Made by a program: the position numbers and the translations under genes
Notes under the pieces: generated by a model
Databases searched by the model: none
What the model was told of the DNA's origin: nothing
What the model saw: the letters and a program-made list of their open reading frames with translations, nothing else
Shown here: positions 36,001-45,203 of the stretch, piece after piece
Layout of the letters: every line of letters starts with the position of its first letter
How positions within the stretch are numbered: the first letter of the stretch is position 1
NCBI RefSeq assembly: GCF_029227915.1
Contig: NC_079878.1
Span: forward strand, 806,001-870,000
DNA: 64,000 nucleotides
Reading direction: 5' to 3'
DNA from: Hydractinia symbiolongicarpus
Taxonomy: Eukaryota; Cnidaria; Hydrozoa; Anthoathecata; Hydractiniidae

Positions 36001-36600
36001 GACATTGTGACGTGGGACGCAATGCGGCAAAATTTAGATGATACAAAATACTGACCCACGCTATAATAAAAAAGATCATAAAGTGAGCATTTTTTATAAA
36101 TTTTGTTCTATAAAAAAGTATTCCTACTGTGAGTGTGGGTGCTGTGAAAAGGTGATTTAAAAACACCTAACATTTAAAAGTTTATATACACATAGTAGAT
36201 CTTTAAAATGCTTAAGAAGTAAGATATTTTATTAAAAAAAAAGATGAAAGAAATGAATATGCTATTAGCACCGTTATCTCACGAGCCGACATTTTGCTGC
36301 ACCAGCTATATGTCTCCCCAGGGTATTTTTCACATACACGTGTCTCTATTATTTAGGTGTTGAAACAATCAAATGACTTTTTTGAGCTATGAATCCAGGT
36401 GTGTTAAGTTTCCAAGTTAGTTGTAGCAGTTTACAGATATTGTTTTAGAGTTATTAATATCGAACATTTAAATTAAAGAAAAAATGAACATGTCACGGTA
36501 AGTGTTTTACATATCCTTTTTTTATTAGAACAATTTTACAACAACAATGAGGCTGAAATTTTATGAAAAAAATAAGAACAGAATAAGAACAATGGCAAGG

Positions 36601-36670
36601 CATTCTCGTCCCCAGAGCTCTTTGAGATAAACTCGAAAGTTTATCTCAAAGAGCTCTGGGGTCGAGAATG
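36601..36670. repeat. 33-bp-arm hairpin (CAACCTCGT/TCTCGTCCCC type)
   Basis: The arms from CATTCTCGTCCCCAGAGCTC are separated by the loop CGAA. They are inverse copies except for one mismatch. This is a recent or well-kept foldback in gene-free DNA between the Ulp1 and OTU fragments. Confidence 0.9.
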
Positions 36671-37353
36671 ATGGGAAGGCTGAATTTTTTTCCTACCAAA
36701 AACACTATAGTTTATTTCAACCCGGGATGAAATCAAAAGAAAAACACGTGTAAGCACAATTATTTTTTCTTACCAGGATGAGGTCGTAAAATGAAATACA
36801 CGCTGTTTTTTGTAAGAATAGTGTTTTTTCGTTTCAGCCTCAATATTTTTTTACCAATATCAACCTCATATATTCTTATATTCTTAGCATGACTACACAT
36901 GAAAAGATATAATCAGCCTTGATATAATAAAATTGCTATAATTTTGTAGAGTATATTTTACTACAACGGACACATTACGTTGTTGCGGATAAAGAAGTTT
37001 AGTTTACTTGATATGAAAAAGTAGAGCCTGGACATAATCTTAGGATATTCTTAATTTTTGATCCGTTTTTGTTATAAAGAAAAGCGTGTACACGCAATTT
37101 TATAAGAATTTACTTATAAGAACATATTTTATAGTCTCAACTTTTTGTTCTAAATAAGAAATTTTTATGATGCACACATTTTGATTAGAAGTTCAATTTT
37201 TTAATGCATATATTTAAACTGAACTTCTTTATTTGTGTTCTTAAGATGATCTTAAAACAGTGTATTGTTCCTATTTTGTTCCTATTTTTCAACCATTCGC
37301 AGCCTCTTTTTCTTTTTAAAAAAATGACATTTTCTTTCATTTTCCACTTTTAG

Positions 37354-37820
37354 TTCTTTCGTCGTGAATGCGATCAAAGAGGACGACGTTAAGGTACACG
37401 CGATAAAAGGGGATGGACATTGCCTGTTGTATGCCATAGAATTTGCGATGCAGATAAAAGGCATGCTCGCCATTCCATCCATACAAGGAATAATTGATAT
37501 GATCCGATTTGAACTATTGAAAAATTTCGATTTCTACGCTGAATTCATATCGATATAGAGATATCGACATACTACATCAGTTTGATGAATATGCGCACCA
37601 AAAACGATACGATAGTGATATTGTGGACATGGTTCTACATGCTGCAAGTAACTGCTTACGTTTAGCAATAGCAGAGGAATATGTTCTACTAAACTTAAAT
37701 AAAATAGTGCCAAGGAAAACGCAGTCAAATGAGACCATCAACATTTTGAAATTTAGAGATCACTATGATTTTTTAGAATTTGGTAAATTCTTTGAATATT
37801 TTCTGCAACCTAGATTCTAG
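37354..37820 (+). pseudogene. OTU-type cysteine protease fragment 1, mobile-element associated
   Basis: After acceptor TTTTAG at 37353 the frame reads SFVVNAIKEDDVKVHAIKGD-GHCLLYAIEFAMQ, with the OTU catalytic loop D-G-x-C. A one-base shift at about 37556 moves the frame on to ILHQFDEYAHQKRYDSDIVD. It ends with NETINILKFRDHYDFL, where the His of HYD fits the catalytic His of OTU proteases. The domain order and spacing fit a complete OTU fold of about 150 residues, broken by a single frameshift. OTU proteases cleave ubiquitin chains; in transposons their role is unknown. Confidence 0.65.
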
Positions 37821-37852
37821 ATCTTTTTCAAGCAGAAAATCAAAAATGAAAC

Positions 37853-38036
37853 ACGAACGTAAAATTTTAAAAACCTGGGAACGAGGTTGTATATTATGCT
37901 TTATTGCTTTTTATTTTATGGTTGTTGCAGTTACATTAAACCAAGCAATTGAAAGTGATGAGGCAGGTGAGTATTTGTACAAAGTTGCAACAGCAAAAAA
38001 GCAAAAATAAATATCCTAGCAGATTTTAACAAGGAA
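37853..38036 (+). other. Short open stretch between OTU fragment and inverted arm
   Basis: After a GTTGTTGCAG acceptor at about 37930 a frame reads VTLNQAIESDEAGEYLYKVA and ends at TAA near 38010. It could be one more exon of the element gene. CCTGGGAACGAGGTTG, the tip of the foldback family, lies at about 37876. Confidence 0.3.
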
Positions 38037-38040
38037 GCAT

Positions 38041-38150
38041 ATGAGAAAAGTGAGACCCGATACCCTATGTGATACTCGAGACCCGATATCCTGACCCCGA
38101 TACCAGAGACCCAATACCCTGACACCGATACCCGAGACCCGATACCCTGA
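38041..38150 (+). repeat. Left GAGACCCGATACC arm
   Basis: About 110 bases of degenerate repeats of (GAGACCCGATACCCTGA). They are inverse to 40067-40155, and the two arms agree best over the outer 35 bases. Confidence 0.85.
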
Positions 38151-38477
38151 TTTTTTTTTTTATTAATTTTTTTCGGCGATGTTTTATTTCAATAAAAATC
38201 TAATTTTTTCGCATTATTTTCTTGTTTTTCAACCTAACATATCAGAGATGATATGTTAAGTTTATTCGAAGCAAGACGTACGTACGGTCGATCGAATGAA
38301 TAATTAATGAGGAAATCCAGATTAATTTTAGAACGCATTTTTATTATATTTTACATTCAATTACAACTACAATGGAATCTAGGTATGTTCTCTTTTAAAT
38401 AGAAATTGTTTTTCGAGTAACTATGTAATCTCGCCCAATTTTTCTTCTAACATTTCATTTTGAAAAAAGTGAAGTTG

Positions 38478-38624
38478 ATGGAAGCGAGAATTCAGAAAGT
38501 AAAAGGAGATGGTTTTTGTGCACTATATGCAGTGTTGGGTGCTATGAAGCAAAAAGAATTTAGCGCGATACCTTCGTTGGATGGTCTCATTGAAATCACA
38601 AGATATGAACTCTTAAGCAATTAA
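38478..38624 (+). pseudogene. OTU-type protease fragment 2 (48 codons)
   Basis: This ORF runs from ATG to TAA. It contains IQKVKGDGFCALYAVLGAMK and EFSAIPSLDGLIEITRYELL. It matches fragment 1 in layout (D-G-x-C, then a P-S-hydrophobic-helix and RxELL) but stops before the region that would hold the catalytic His. It is probably an exon or a truncated copy of the same element protein. Confidence 0.55.
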
Positions 38625-38665
38625 ATTAACCATATACACAAAATGCGAGTGAGTCAATCAACTCA

Positions 38666-39856
38666 ATGATAAAACGGAGCAAAGAAAGTGGAAAACTAAC
38701 GTTGAAACAAACAGTGAAATTGATGCAAGATGAGGTAAAGAAGCAAGAAGAGAAAGTCAAACTTGCTTTAAGTGGGAAAGGTGGGCTATTTGATACTTTA
38801 CTTCTAAACTATTTTAGTTTGAATCAGAAGATCTATATTGCAATCGTACTACTAAGATGAAAATATATGCTTACTCTGATTCAAAGAACTCTTAAGTTGT
38901 GTTTTTTTCTATATTCGACGAAAATTCGCCAAACATTTTCGTCCGGGACTTAAGTTTAATTATTTTTCCTGTGTCTCCATAGGGGATTGGAAACTGGGAA
39001 AGGGATACCAGCAGTTCTTTATAATTGAGAGCAAATTTTACAACATGATCCCGACCCAAAGGAAAGCTGAAATCGATAAGTTCAATACATTCTTGCCCGA
39101 TGCTGAAAAACAAGATACATCACAAAAACCTGATATTATTCAGAAAAAAATGGATTCCAGAGTCGATAGTTGAAGAAATAATGAAAGATGCCAGATTGTT
39201 AGCTGGTAACAATGAAGATGTCATCGAAGGATTTGGCGATACATATTATGTTAAAAATGCTAAAAACGAAAAACAACCATTCACAGTTGGAATAAACAAG
39301 AAAAAAAACATTTTAACTTGTTGTGAAATTTGCTATCGGTTTAAAGGTTTCGGAATATGTGCGCATACTGTCTGCATAGCATTTAAGTTGAATGTGGTGG
39401 AACCTTTTTTAAAGCAATGCGAAAAAAAGACAGCTAATGTCAGAAGCCTAGTAGACTTTTCCAAAGAGAAAAACGCGGGCAAAAAGAAAACGAAGGCAAC
39501 TCAGAGAAGAAAAGGGCCAGCTAACGTTAAAAGGTTCCAATCACAAATTTAATCAATCCACAAGCTTCTGCACAAACGAGAACACCATCAGCGCAACCTA
39601 TTCCACCTTCAGCAACAGTTAATAACCAGCACCACCTGTACCAACAGATAATGGTTATGTCTTGTTCCTACTCAACTACACCCACAAAAATATATCAACT
39701 TGCTATGGTTGTGGAGGAAAATTTCAGTCTAATATTCCATCGGACAATATAGAAAGTTTAATCGTGGTTTCGAAAACTAAAAGGAGTTATTTCGACTCTG
39801 CAACGAAAAAACAAACATTCTCTAATGAATTTAAAAAAAGTCTATTATCACTTTAA
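38666..39856 (+). pseudogene. SWIM zinc-finger mobile-element protein, broken
   Basis: Exon 38666-38780 (SGKG at its end) joins by a phase-1 intron (GTGGGC ... CCATAG) to exon 38983 on. That exon gives GDWKLGKGYQQFFIIESKFY, IPTQRKAEIDKFNTF. A shift in a seven-A run at about 39146-39152 moves to the frame WIPESIVEEIMKDARLLAGN. The SWIM finger then gives CCEICYRFKGFGICAHTVC (CxC-like pair, then CxH) at about 39325-39372, followed by a Lys-rich tail KKKTKATQRRKGPANVKR. After a stop at 39550 another frame gives STCYGCGGKF and LIVVSKTKRSYF (39662-39856), which looks like the usual C-terminal Cys-rich part of such proteins. The gene is disabled by two or more frame breaks. SWIM fingers bind DNA or protein in MULE-type transposases. 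Confidence 0.65.
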
Positions 39857-40066
39857 TTATTCATGTTTGATCAGACAAAATAATTTTTTTGATGCTAGTT
39901 TCATTGTAGTTCCTGGTGATATAAAACCATTCTTGAGCCAGCAACATATTCGCATATTACGTGCAACAAATATTTCCGTATAATGAAGAAATATATACAT
40001 ATCAAAATGTGTTTTTATTATCGTTCATATTCAAATAAAAATTTTTAAAAAATAATAAAAAAAAAA

Positions 40067-40159
40067 TCAGGGTCTCGGGTATCGGTATCAGGGTATTGGG
40101 TCTCAATGTCAGGGTATCGGGTATCACATAGGGTATCGGGTCTCACTTTTCTCATATGC
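40067..40159 (-). repeat. Right GAGACCCGATACC arm
   Basis: This is the inverse counterpart of the left arm. Directly after it comes GTGACAGAGAGCTCACACTA, a single unit of the 30-bp satellite that lies at 35694-35904. Confidence 0.85.
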
Positions 40160-41322
40160 CGTGACAGAGAGCTCACACTAGAAAACTCATATCACTTCTT
40201 GATCTTATTTTACTCTTGGTGCCGTCCTGTTATAAAAAGGAGTAAACGGGCTCTAGGGAGGAGGCCGGGTCCGCATTTTCATAAACTACGCACAGCATAC
40301 ATTTTACAAAACAAAAAGAATTTCGCTTTTTCTCATTGTTGATAAAAGACAAACATATTAAAAAAATATTCGAGCCTCTGCATTCATTCTTTTCGCACAT
40401 TATGACTGCTTTTCAAAAGAAATTCTTTTTGACCATCAGGAAAATGCCAGGAATTTGAACAAAGAAGGAAAAAAATGGCAATTCGAGCTCTATCAAATTT
40501 TTAAATTCTTCTTGAAAACTGTTTGCGATAGTTTTCATGGATATATTATTTACACTGGGTTTTCCCCTACTTCTCATTACCATGGTTTTAAATCTGGAAG
40601 TTCAGATAAATTGATGTCACAAAAGTCCCCCCCATCCTGCTCTATAAATCTTATTTGCAGTTTAGGAAGAAAACTATATATATAAAGTAGAACTTAAGAA
40701 ATATTTTTTTCATAATATCATTACACTTGTTATTATCATACAGTTAACACATAAAAATTTACAGAAAGTATCAAGGGATGCTTGGTCACACTCTAAAGAC
40801 AACCTCAGAGAGATAAGAGAATGGGACAGATTAAGTAATGAGTACTACGTTTTTATGTGGTCTCTTGTCAATTTGTATCCAGGGTAAGAAAGACTTTTTT
40901 CGTTTTTCTCTTCCTGGGTTCAAATGACAAAAGACCAGGTAAAACGTAGTATTCTTTGCTTAACCTGTCCCGTTCTCTTATTTATATTTCCACAACCATG
41001 TTTAGACTCTCTTCCTGATGTTTTTTTATTTCCCTATTCCTGATTGTTGATAAAAAGACAGATGAGCTATACAACGAGCAACAAAGTACAAGTAACGACA
41101 AGTGTCAGCGAGTGAAAACAACTCAGTTGTCACTCGTTGTTACTTGTTGTTAATTGTCACTCGTCACCTGTTGTACAGCTCATTGTCTGTTTATTACCAA
41201 TCAAAATAAAAAGTGAGAAAAATACCTCAAGAAAAGTGCCTAAGCATGGTTGTCTAAATATAATTTGTCTTTGGGGGTGCTACACAAGCATGTGAGCCTT
41301 ATTTCTTGTATAAAGAATAAGT
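40160..41322. other. Gene-free, two large foldback repeats
   Basis: No supported gene. Two inverted repeats: 40813-40985, with 60-bp arms containing AGAGAATGGGACAG, ACTACGTTTT and GGTCTxTTGTCA; and 41055-41190, with outer arms GACAGATGAGCTATACAAC and the inverse GTTGTACAGCTCATTGTCTG. Both are MITE-like and lack ORFs. Confidence 0.6.
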
Positions 41323-41886
41323 TCACATGCAATGCAGCACCCCCATAGATTCTTTAACAAACATGTCAAAAGATTTACGATAACTAATGCTGTTAAAGTT
41401 TGGATTTAAGTCCTTCAAAATGTCACATAGTTCTTTCCAATCTTCTTCTATCTCCACTAAATTGGTTCCAATGTGTCCATTATGTACTTGTTTGTTTCTG
41501 TAGTTCTTGAATCTCAATAAACATGCTCCCATACTATAATCATCTTTGCTTGGTGGGCGTCTCCACCCATTTCTAGGCTCTGGAATAGTCGTACAATATT
41601 GAATTAAAAGCACAATTAAAGTTACGTCGAACTTTGACGAATCTATTTTGTCTGTGCTTGTTGGAAATATCATCTGCCATTGCTTATGATTTAAAACTTT
41701 CTTTCCCCGAAGGCTTGAAAAAGGTTTGGATGATTTGAATTGCTGAAGTTTGTAGTATAAATCACGAGGATTCCTTGGAATTCCGTGTTTAGCATCATGG
41801 AGTATCTCCAGCAAATATTTTCCTTCTTTTACAATAACATAGTTGAAATGAGCCCAGTGAACATATGATTCAACTGCTGAATTCAT
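41323..41886 (-). CDS. DZIP3-type HEPN domain protein, intronless, 187 residues
   Basis: An intact ORF from ATG to TAG. The first 80 residues form a helical N-terminal part (VKEGKYLLEILHDAKHGI, FSSLRGKKVLNHKQWQMIFP). The second part matches the DZIP3-like HEPN domain: KFDVTLIVLLIQYC, then EPRNGWRRPP, then LRFKNYRNKQVHNGHIG, with the HEPN R-x4-H at R130 and H135, and a following WKELCDILKDL helix. HEPN domains of this type usually sit at the N terminus of larger NLR-like, death-domain or TPR proteins in cnidarians and molluscs. Here the frame stops right after the domain, so it is either a stand-alone domain or a truncated gene. R-x4-H suggests RNase potential; that is inference. There is no membrane span. 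Confidence 0.75.
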   Translation of the reverse strand: MNSAVESYVHWAHFNYVIVKEGKYLLEILHDAKHGIPRNPRDLYYKLQQFKSSKPFSSLRGKKVLNHKQWQMIFPTSTDKIDSSKFDVTLIVLLIQYCTTIPEPRNGWRRPPSKDDYSMGACLLRFKNYRNKQVHNGHIGTNLVEIEEDWKELCDILKDLNPNFNSISYRKSFDMFVKESMGVLHCM

Positions 41887-44855
41887 CTTTTAACTTTTCT
41901 CCATATATCGAAGCTCAGCTCTTCTTTATCTTTCTGCGTTCTGGTGAAGCGCTTGTGTTGTGTTCGTTTTAAAAATAAAAATTTCGATGATTGGTCACAC
42001 ATATTTTACATTCATCAACAGTCGTGACGGGGGGGGGATGAAAGTAAACAAGCATGTTTACTATTACCTTACCTTTATGCTTTACGGTTGTTCCCTAATA
42101 AACGCCAATAAAAAAAGTTATCGTCCTTGCTTCTTTTTTCTCTTTTCACTAATTCTTTTGTGATGGTCCACAAATTTTGTATGCTAATACTTCCCCTGTC
42201 GAGTTCTACAGTATTGCATTTGAACTTATTGGGAAATCCCCTACCAGGTCATATTTATTTCCATGTCAAAAATGGGCAGCTGCATTTTATGTTCCTTATT
42301 AGATCAAAATGGAAAAAGGATACAAGATGCTCTGGGAACACAGGGAACGAATTTTTATATTATTGTAAAAATCTAAAATATATTAAAACCCATAGATGAT
42401 TGGTCACAATATAAAACCTCCTTCACAGAGAGCCAATTAAATTTTCGTATCGCTTTCACGGACGAGGAACGCAAGGGAAAAAAAGTTGATGTGAATCTGG
42501 CGCGGTGATAGCCATGAAAAAGGAGCCCGGGGTACGAAATGGAGCTGGCGTACATGTTACACGGGGTGAATACTGAAAGTAGAAATGAGATTTTGGATTG
42601 TTATAATGTTTATAATAAAAAATTTAAAAACAATATAATCATCGGTTCTTTCATGCGGGCGCCCACACTCTTTCGTATTGAAGGTCTCCCGAAACAAAAG
42701 CCAAATCAGTTGCATACCATGCACCTCAATCTAATGCACTGACAGAAAACTTCTTGATGGTGATCCCAGTCACATGGTATCATCGAATGGTGGTCTGTTT
42801 CAACAAATCATAGTAAACTTCAACGTACTGTTGATTAAGCCACTTAACAAGGTTACCCGCTATTGCTAGGTTTTTGTTTCACCTGACTTGAGCTGTACCT
42901 CCTGCACCCCCACTTGAGCTGTACCTCCTGGTAGCAGGAAGACTGCGTCCTTTGCTGGCGTCACAGCATTTGATCTCGCAAAGGAGATTGATACTAAAAT
43001 ACATTTATCACATATTTTAGAGTTGGTGTTGATATTGTAATGCCCCGCAAGTGTACTGCTAATGTTCAAGTATCTTACAGCATCATTGACATCCGTTTCA
43101 CATCATTTAGCCTAACTTTTGTCGCCATTGCGCGAATTGTTGAAACCACACTTATACTTCTATTGGCCACCTTAAATACCTGCTTGATGTCCCAAAACTT
43201 CACACCATCAAAGAAAATACACAAAAGGTTCTAGGTTCTCTTCCTTTAAGGTTCTAAAATTGATGTGGGATTCTAGCTTTTCAATAACACTGCACATGTG
43301 CTATCGACTAGCTATTTAGTTGTTAGACGGGGGTCGGGACATCGTATTTTAACCTCTTTACGCATTATTCACTTGAATTAGCCTTTGCTCCAAAGAAGGA
43401 AGATACCATTTGCAACACTTACAACAGCAGTTTTGCAGGTACAAAATAAATCAACGTGGTGTCATTTTCATCATCATTTGTGGTAAGCGACAGAAAGGTT
43501 TATAGGCGACACAAGTTTACATTTTAAGGCGATGGTAATAACCTTAATTTTCTTACTATCGCTCAAGAAATTTTCCTCCTGTCCCCGTTGTCTAATTATT
43601 CTCGCAAAACTGGAAAGAAGTACTAGTTTTTTTAATCAAATATGCCTAGGGATAATACTTTATGACGGTAAAGTTACAGTTTGCTTCCACACACGAAAAA
43701 AAAAAAACAATACAGTGTATATTACTTATGTAGTGTGTAACTGTGTATACGAAATTAGTTTAAAGTTCAACCTCGTCCCCAGGGATCTTCTGCACCTATG
43801 TTATTATGTTTTGGATGGAGAATGTAACAATGCAACGTATCATATGAATGGCGAACATGGCAGGTCCGGGTACACAATCTCATCTCCAGGGCTTCCGGAG
43901 ATATAATAACATAGCAATTCCTGGGGATAAGGTGGGGTAGACACTATCATTTTGCCCTCTCCTTACTCCTGTTCCTGAAACGATTTTGTTTCCTTCGGAC
44001 CTGCCACTTGTAAAAAGAATTGGTGATCACCCCTTTTTCTTTAATACTCCCACATGGTTTTAGGATGACAGGCCTTGTTTTTATTAGTTTGATTAAGCGA
44101 GAAAAAAACACGCTTTTTTATATAAGCAACAATTAAGGCAACACAAGGCTAAAATCCATAGTGTTAAATGAAGTCAAGGCCCAGTCAACTCCCGACCCCC
44201 GCCGTGGAAATCCTCCTATCTTTATTATGACTGAGCAATCGAGAACAACCGATTGGTTTTCGAGGCAAGGAAAAGTATTTTTCAACGCTAACAAGCTTCG
44301 GTTCTATTTTAACTTTTACCAGGAAGGTTTTGAGATGTTGTTGGACAAGCTAGCATATTTATATTCTCAAACCATAGTTAGTATTTCATTTAAATCACCT
44401 TTTCAAAATAGTGAAGACTTCTTAGAGATACCTAGCGTTTTTGTCTTTGTGGAACTAAGAGGTATAACAGTCCATGGGGAGAACTGGTAATAGAGCCGAT
44501 GCGCAGGATAATTATACAGTACGTACAGTATAGTTTACCACTAGCTAATTATAAAGTAGAGATCTTTTTTGCTTTAATTTCTACATTTTTCTTTGGTATC
44601 AACTGTAGGCCTTTCTCATGTTCTTGATTCCTGACTACACTGACTCCATCTTTTTAATGTTTTTTTATTCCATATCCTTAGGGCGTTTTTATTTCAAGAG
44701 CATTCATAAATTGAATCGGCTAATTACGTAGTATATATACAGCTAATTATACGATAACAGCCACCATATTTGTTATGATGATGTTGTTGGAGCCCATGCA
44801 GTGTTTTGTAAAGACGGTATTTATCAGTTTAAGCAATAAATATCATTCTTGTGCA
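41887..44855. other. Gene-free, repeat-bearing
   Basis: It contains a G-run (about 42029-42037), a CAACCTCGT-type foldback at 43769-43930 and several small frames (for example 43532-43906 and 44161-44490) without recognisable domains. The 124-codon frame crosses the foldback and is not credible as a gene. Confidence 0.45.
43769..43930. repeat. Foldback MITE, CAACCTCGT family, long-arm version
   Basis: It begins CAACCTCGTCCCCAGGG and includes CTATGTTATTAT in the left arm. The inverse ATAATAACATAG and then CCTGGGGATAAGG lie in the right arm. It is longer than the other units, with about 85 bases between the inner arms. Confidence 0.75.
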
Positions 44856-45203
44856 GTGATGATGATGATGTGCATATTTTACATGGCTAGCCTCACAAAT
44901 ATCGAGGGATATACCCTGTCTATTATTTCCAGGAGGGGCCATGGCGTAGATGGAGAGTCCTAGAGTATTTAATGCTCATTTTGAGCTACGCAGACCCAAT
45001 TAGAGCCCGCGCTCTACTAGACAACTCCCGGCAACATCCAACGGCCCACACAGTGTGCCATCTTCCCAATTTCCCTCACATGGCTTGGGTTAACCCGGGG
45101 CTATGGTAACATTGACTCGCCCATGTTGAATCGCCGTCAAGAGGAATCGAACCCCGGTCTCCCGCACAGAGTAAGAGAGCTATAACCACTAATCTACGGC
45201 GCC
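44856..45203 (-). repeat. tRNA-headed SINE with GTGAT/CAT tail
   Basis: Read on the minus strand, the head at 45203-45133 has an A-box TAGATTAGTGG (45186-45196) and a perfect B-box GGTTCGATTCC (45143-45153), with GGCGCCG at its start and GACGGCG at its end. A body of about 190 bases follows (CATGGGCGAGTCAATGTTAC, ACACTGTGTGGGCCGTTGG). It ends in a (CAT)n tail at about 44856-44870. This is the layout of a tRNA-derived SINE, Pol III transcribed and mobilised by a partner LINE. Confidence 0.8.

Larger units (their letters stand above)
38037..40159. mobile_element. Element with tandem-repeat inverted arms, holding OTU and SWIM genes
   Basis: The left arm (38037-38150) starts GCATATGAGAAAAGTGAG and continues as GAGACCCGATACCCTGA-type tandem repeats ending in a T-run. 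The right arm (40067-40159) is its inverse, ending GTGAGACCCGATACC / CTCATATGC. The interior holds the OTU2 ORF (38478-38624) and the SWIM gene (38666-39856), both on the plus strand. SWIM fingers are typical of MULE transposases, and long arms are typical of MULEs; no MULE DDE domain and no 8-9-bp target duplication was found. I infer a MULE-like non-autonomous or damaged element. Confidence 0.6.

Noticed and set aside
35553-36002. 149-codon plus-strand and 199-codon minus-strand open frames
   Set aside because: Both are held open by the 30-bp tandem array, whose length is a multiple of three. The composition is purely repetitive and neither has splice or domain support outside the array.
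43532-43906. 124-codon ORF
   Set aside because: It runs through a foldback MITE at its 3' half and has no domain or conserved pattern.
44161-44490. 109-codon ORF
   Set aside because: No recognisable domain, no splice context, and composition like the surrounding DNA.
45133-45203. tRNA gene
   Set aside because: The A and B boxes are good, but the anticodon arm does not fold cleanly and a SINE body with a (CAT)n tail follows. It is a SINE head.
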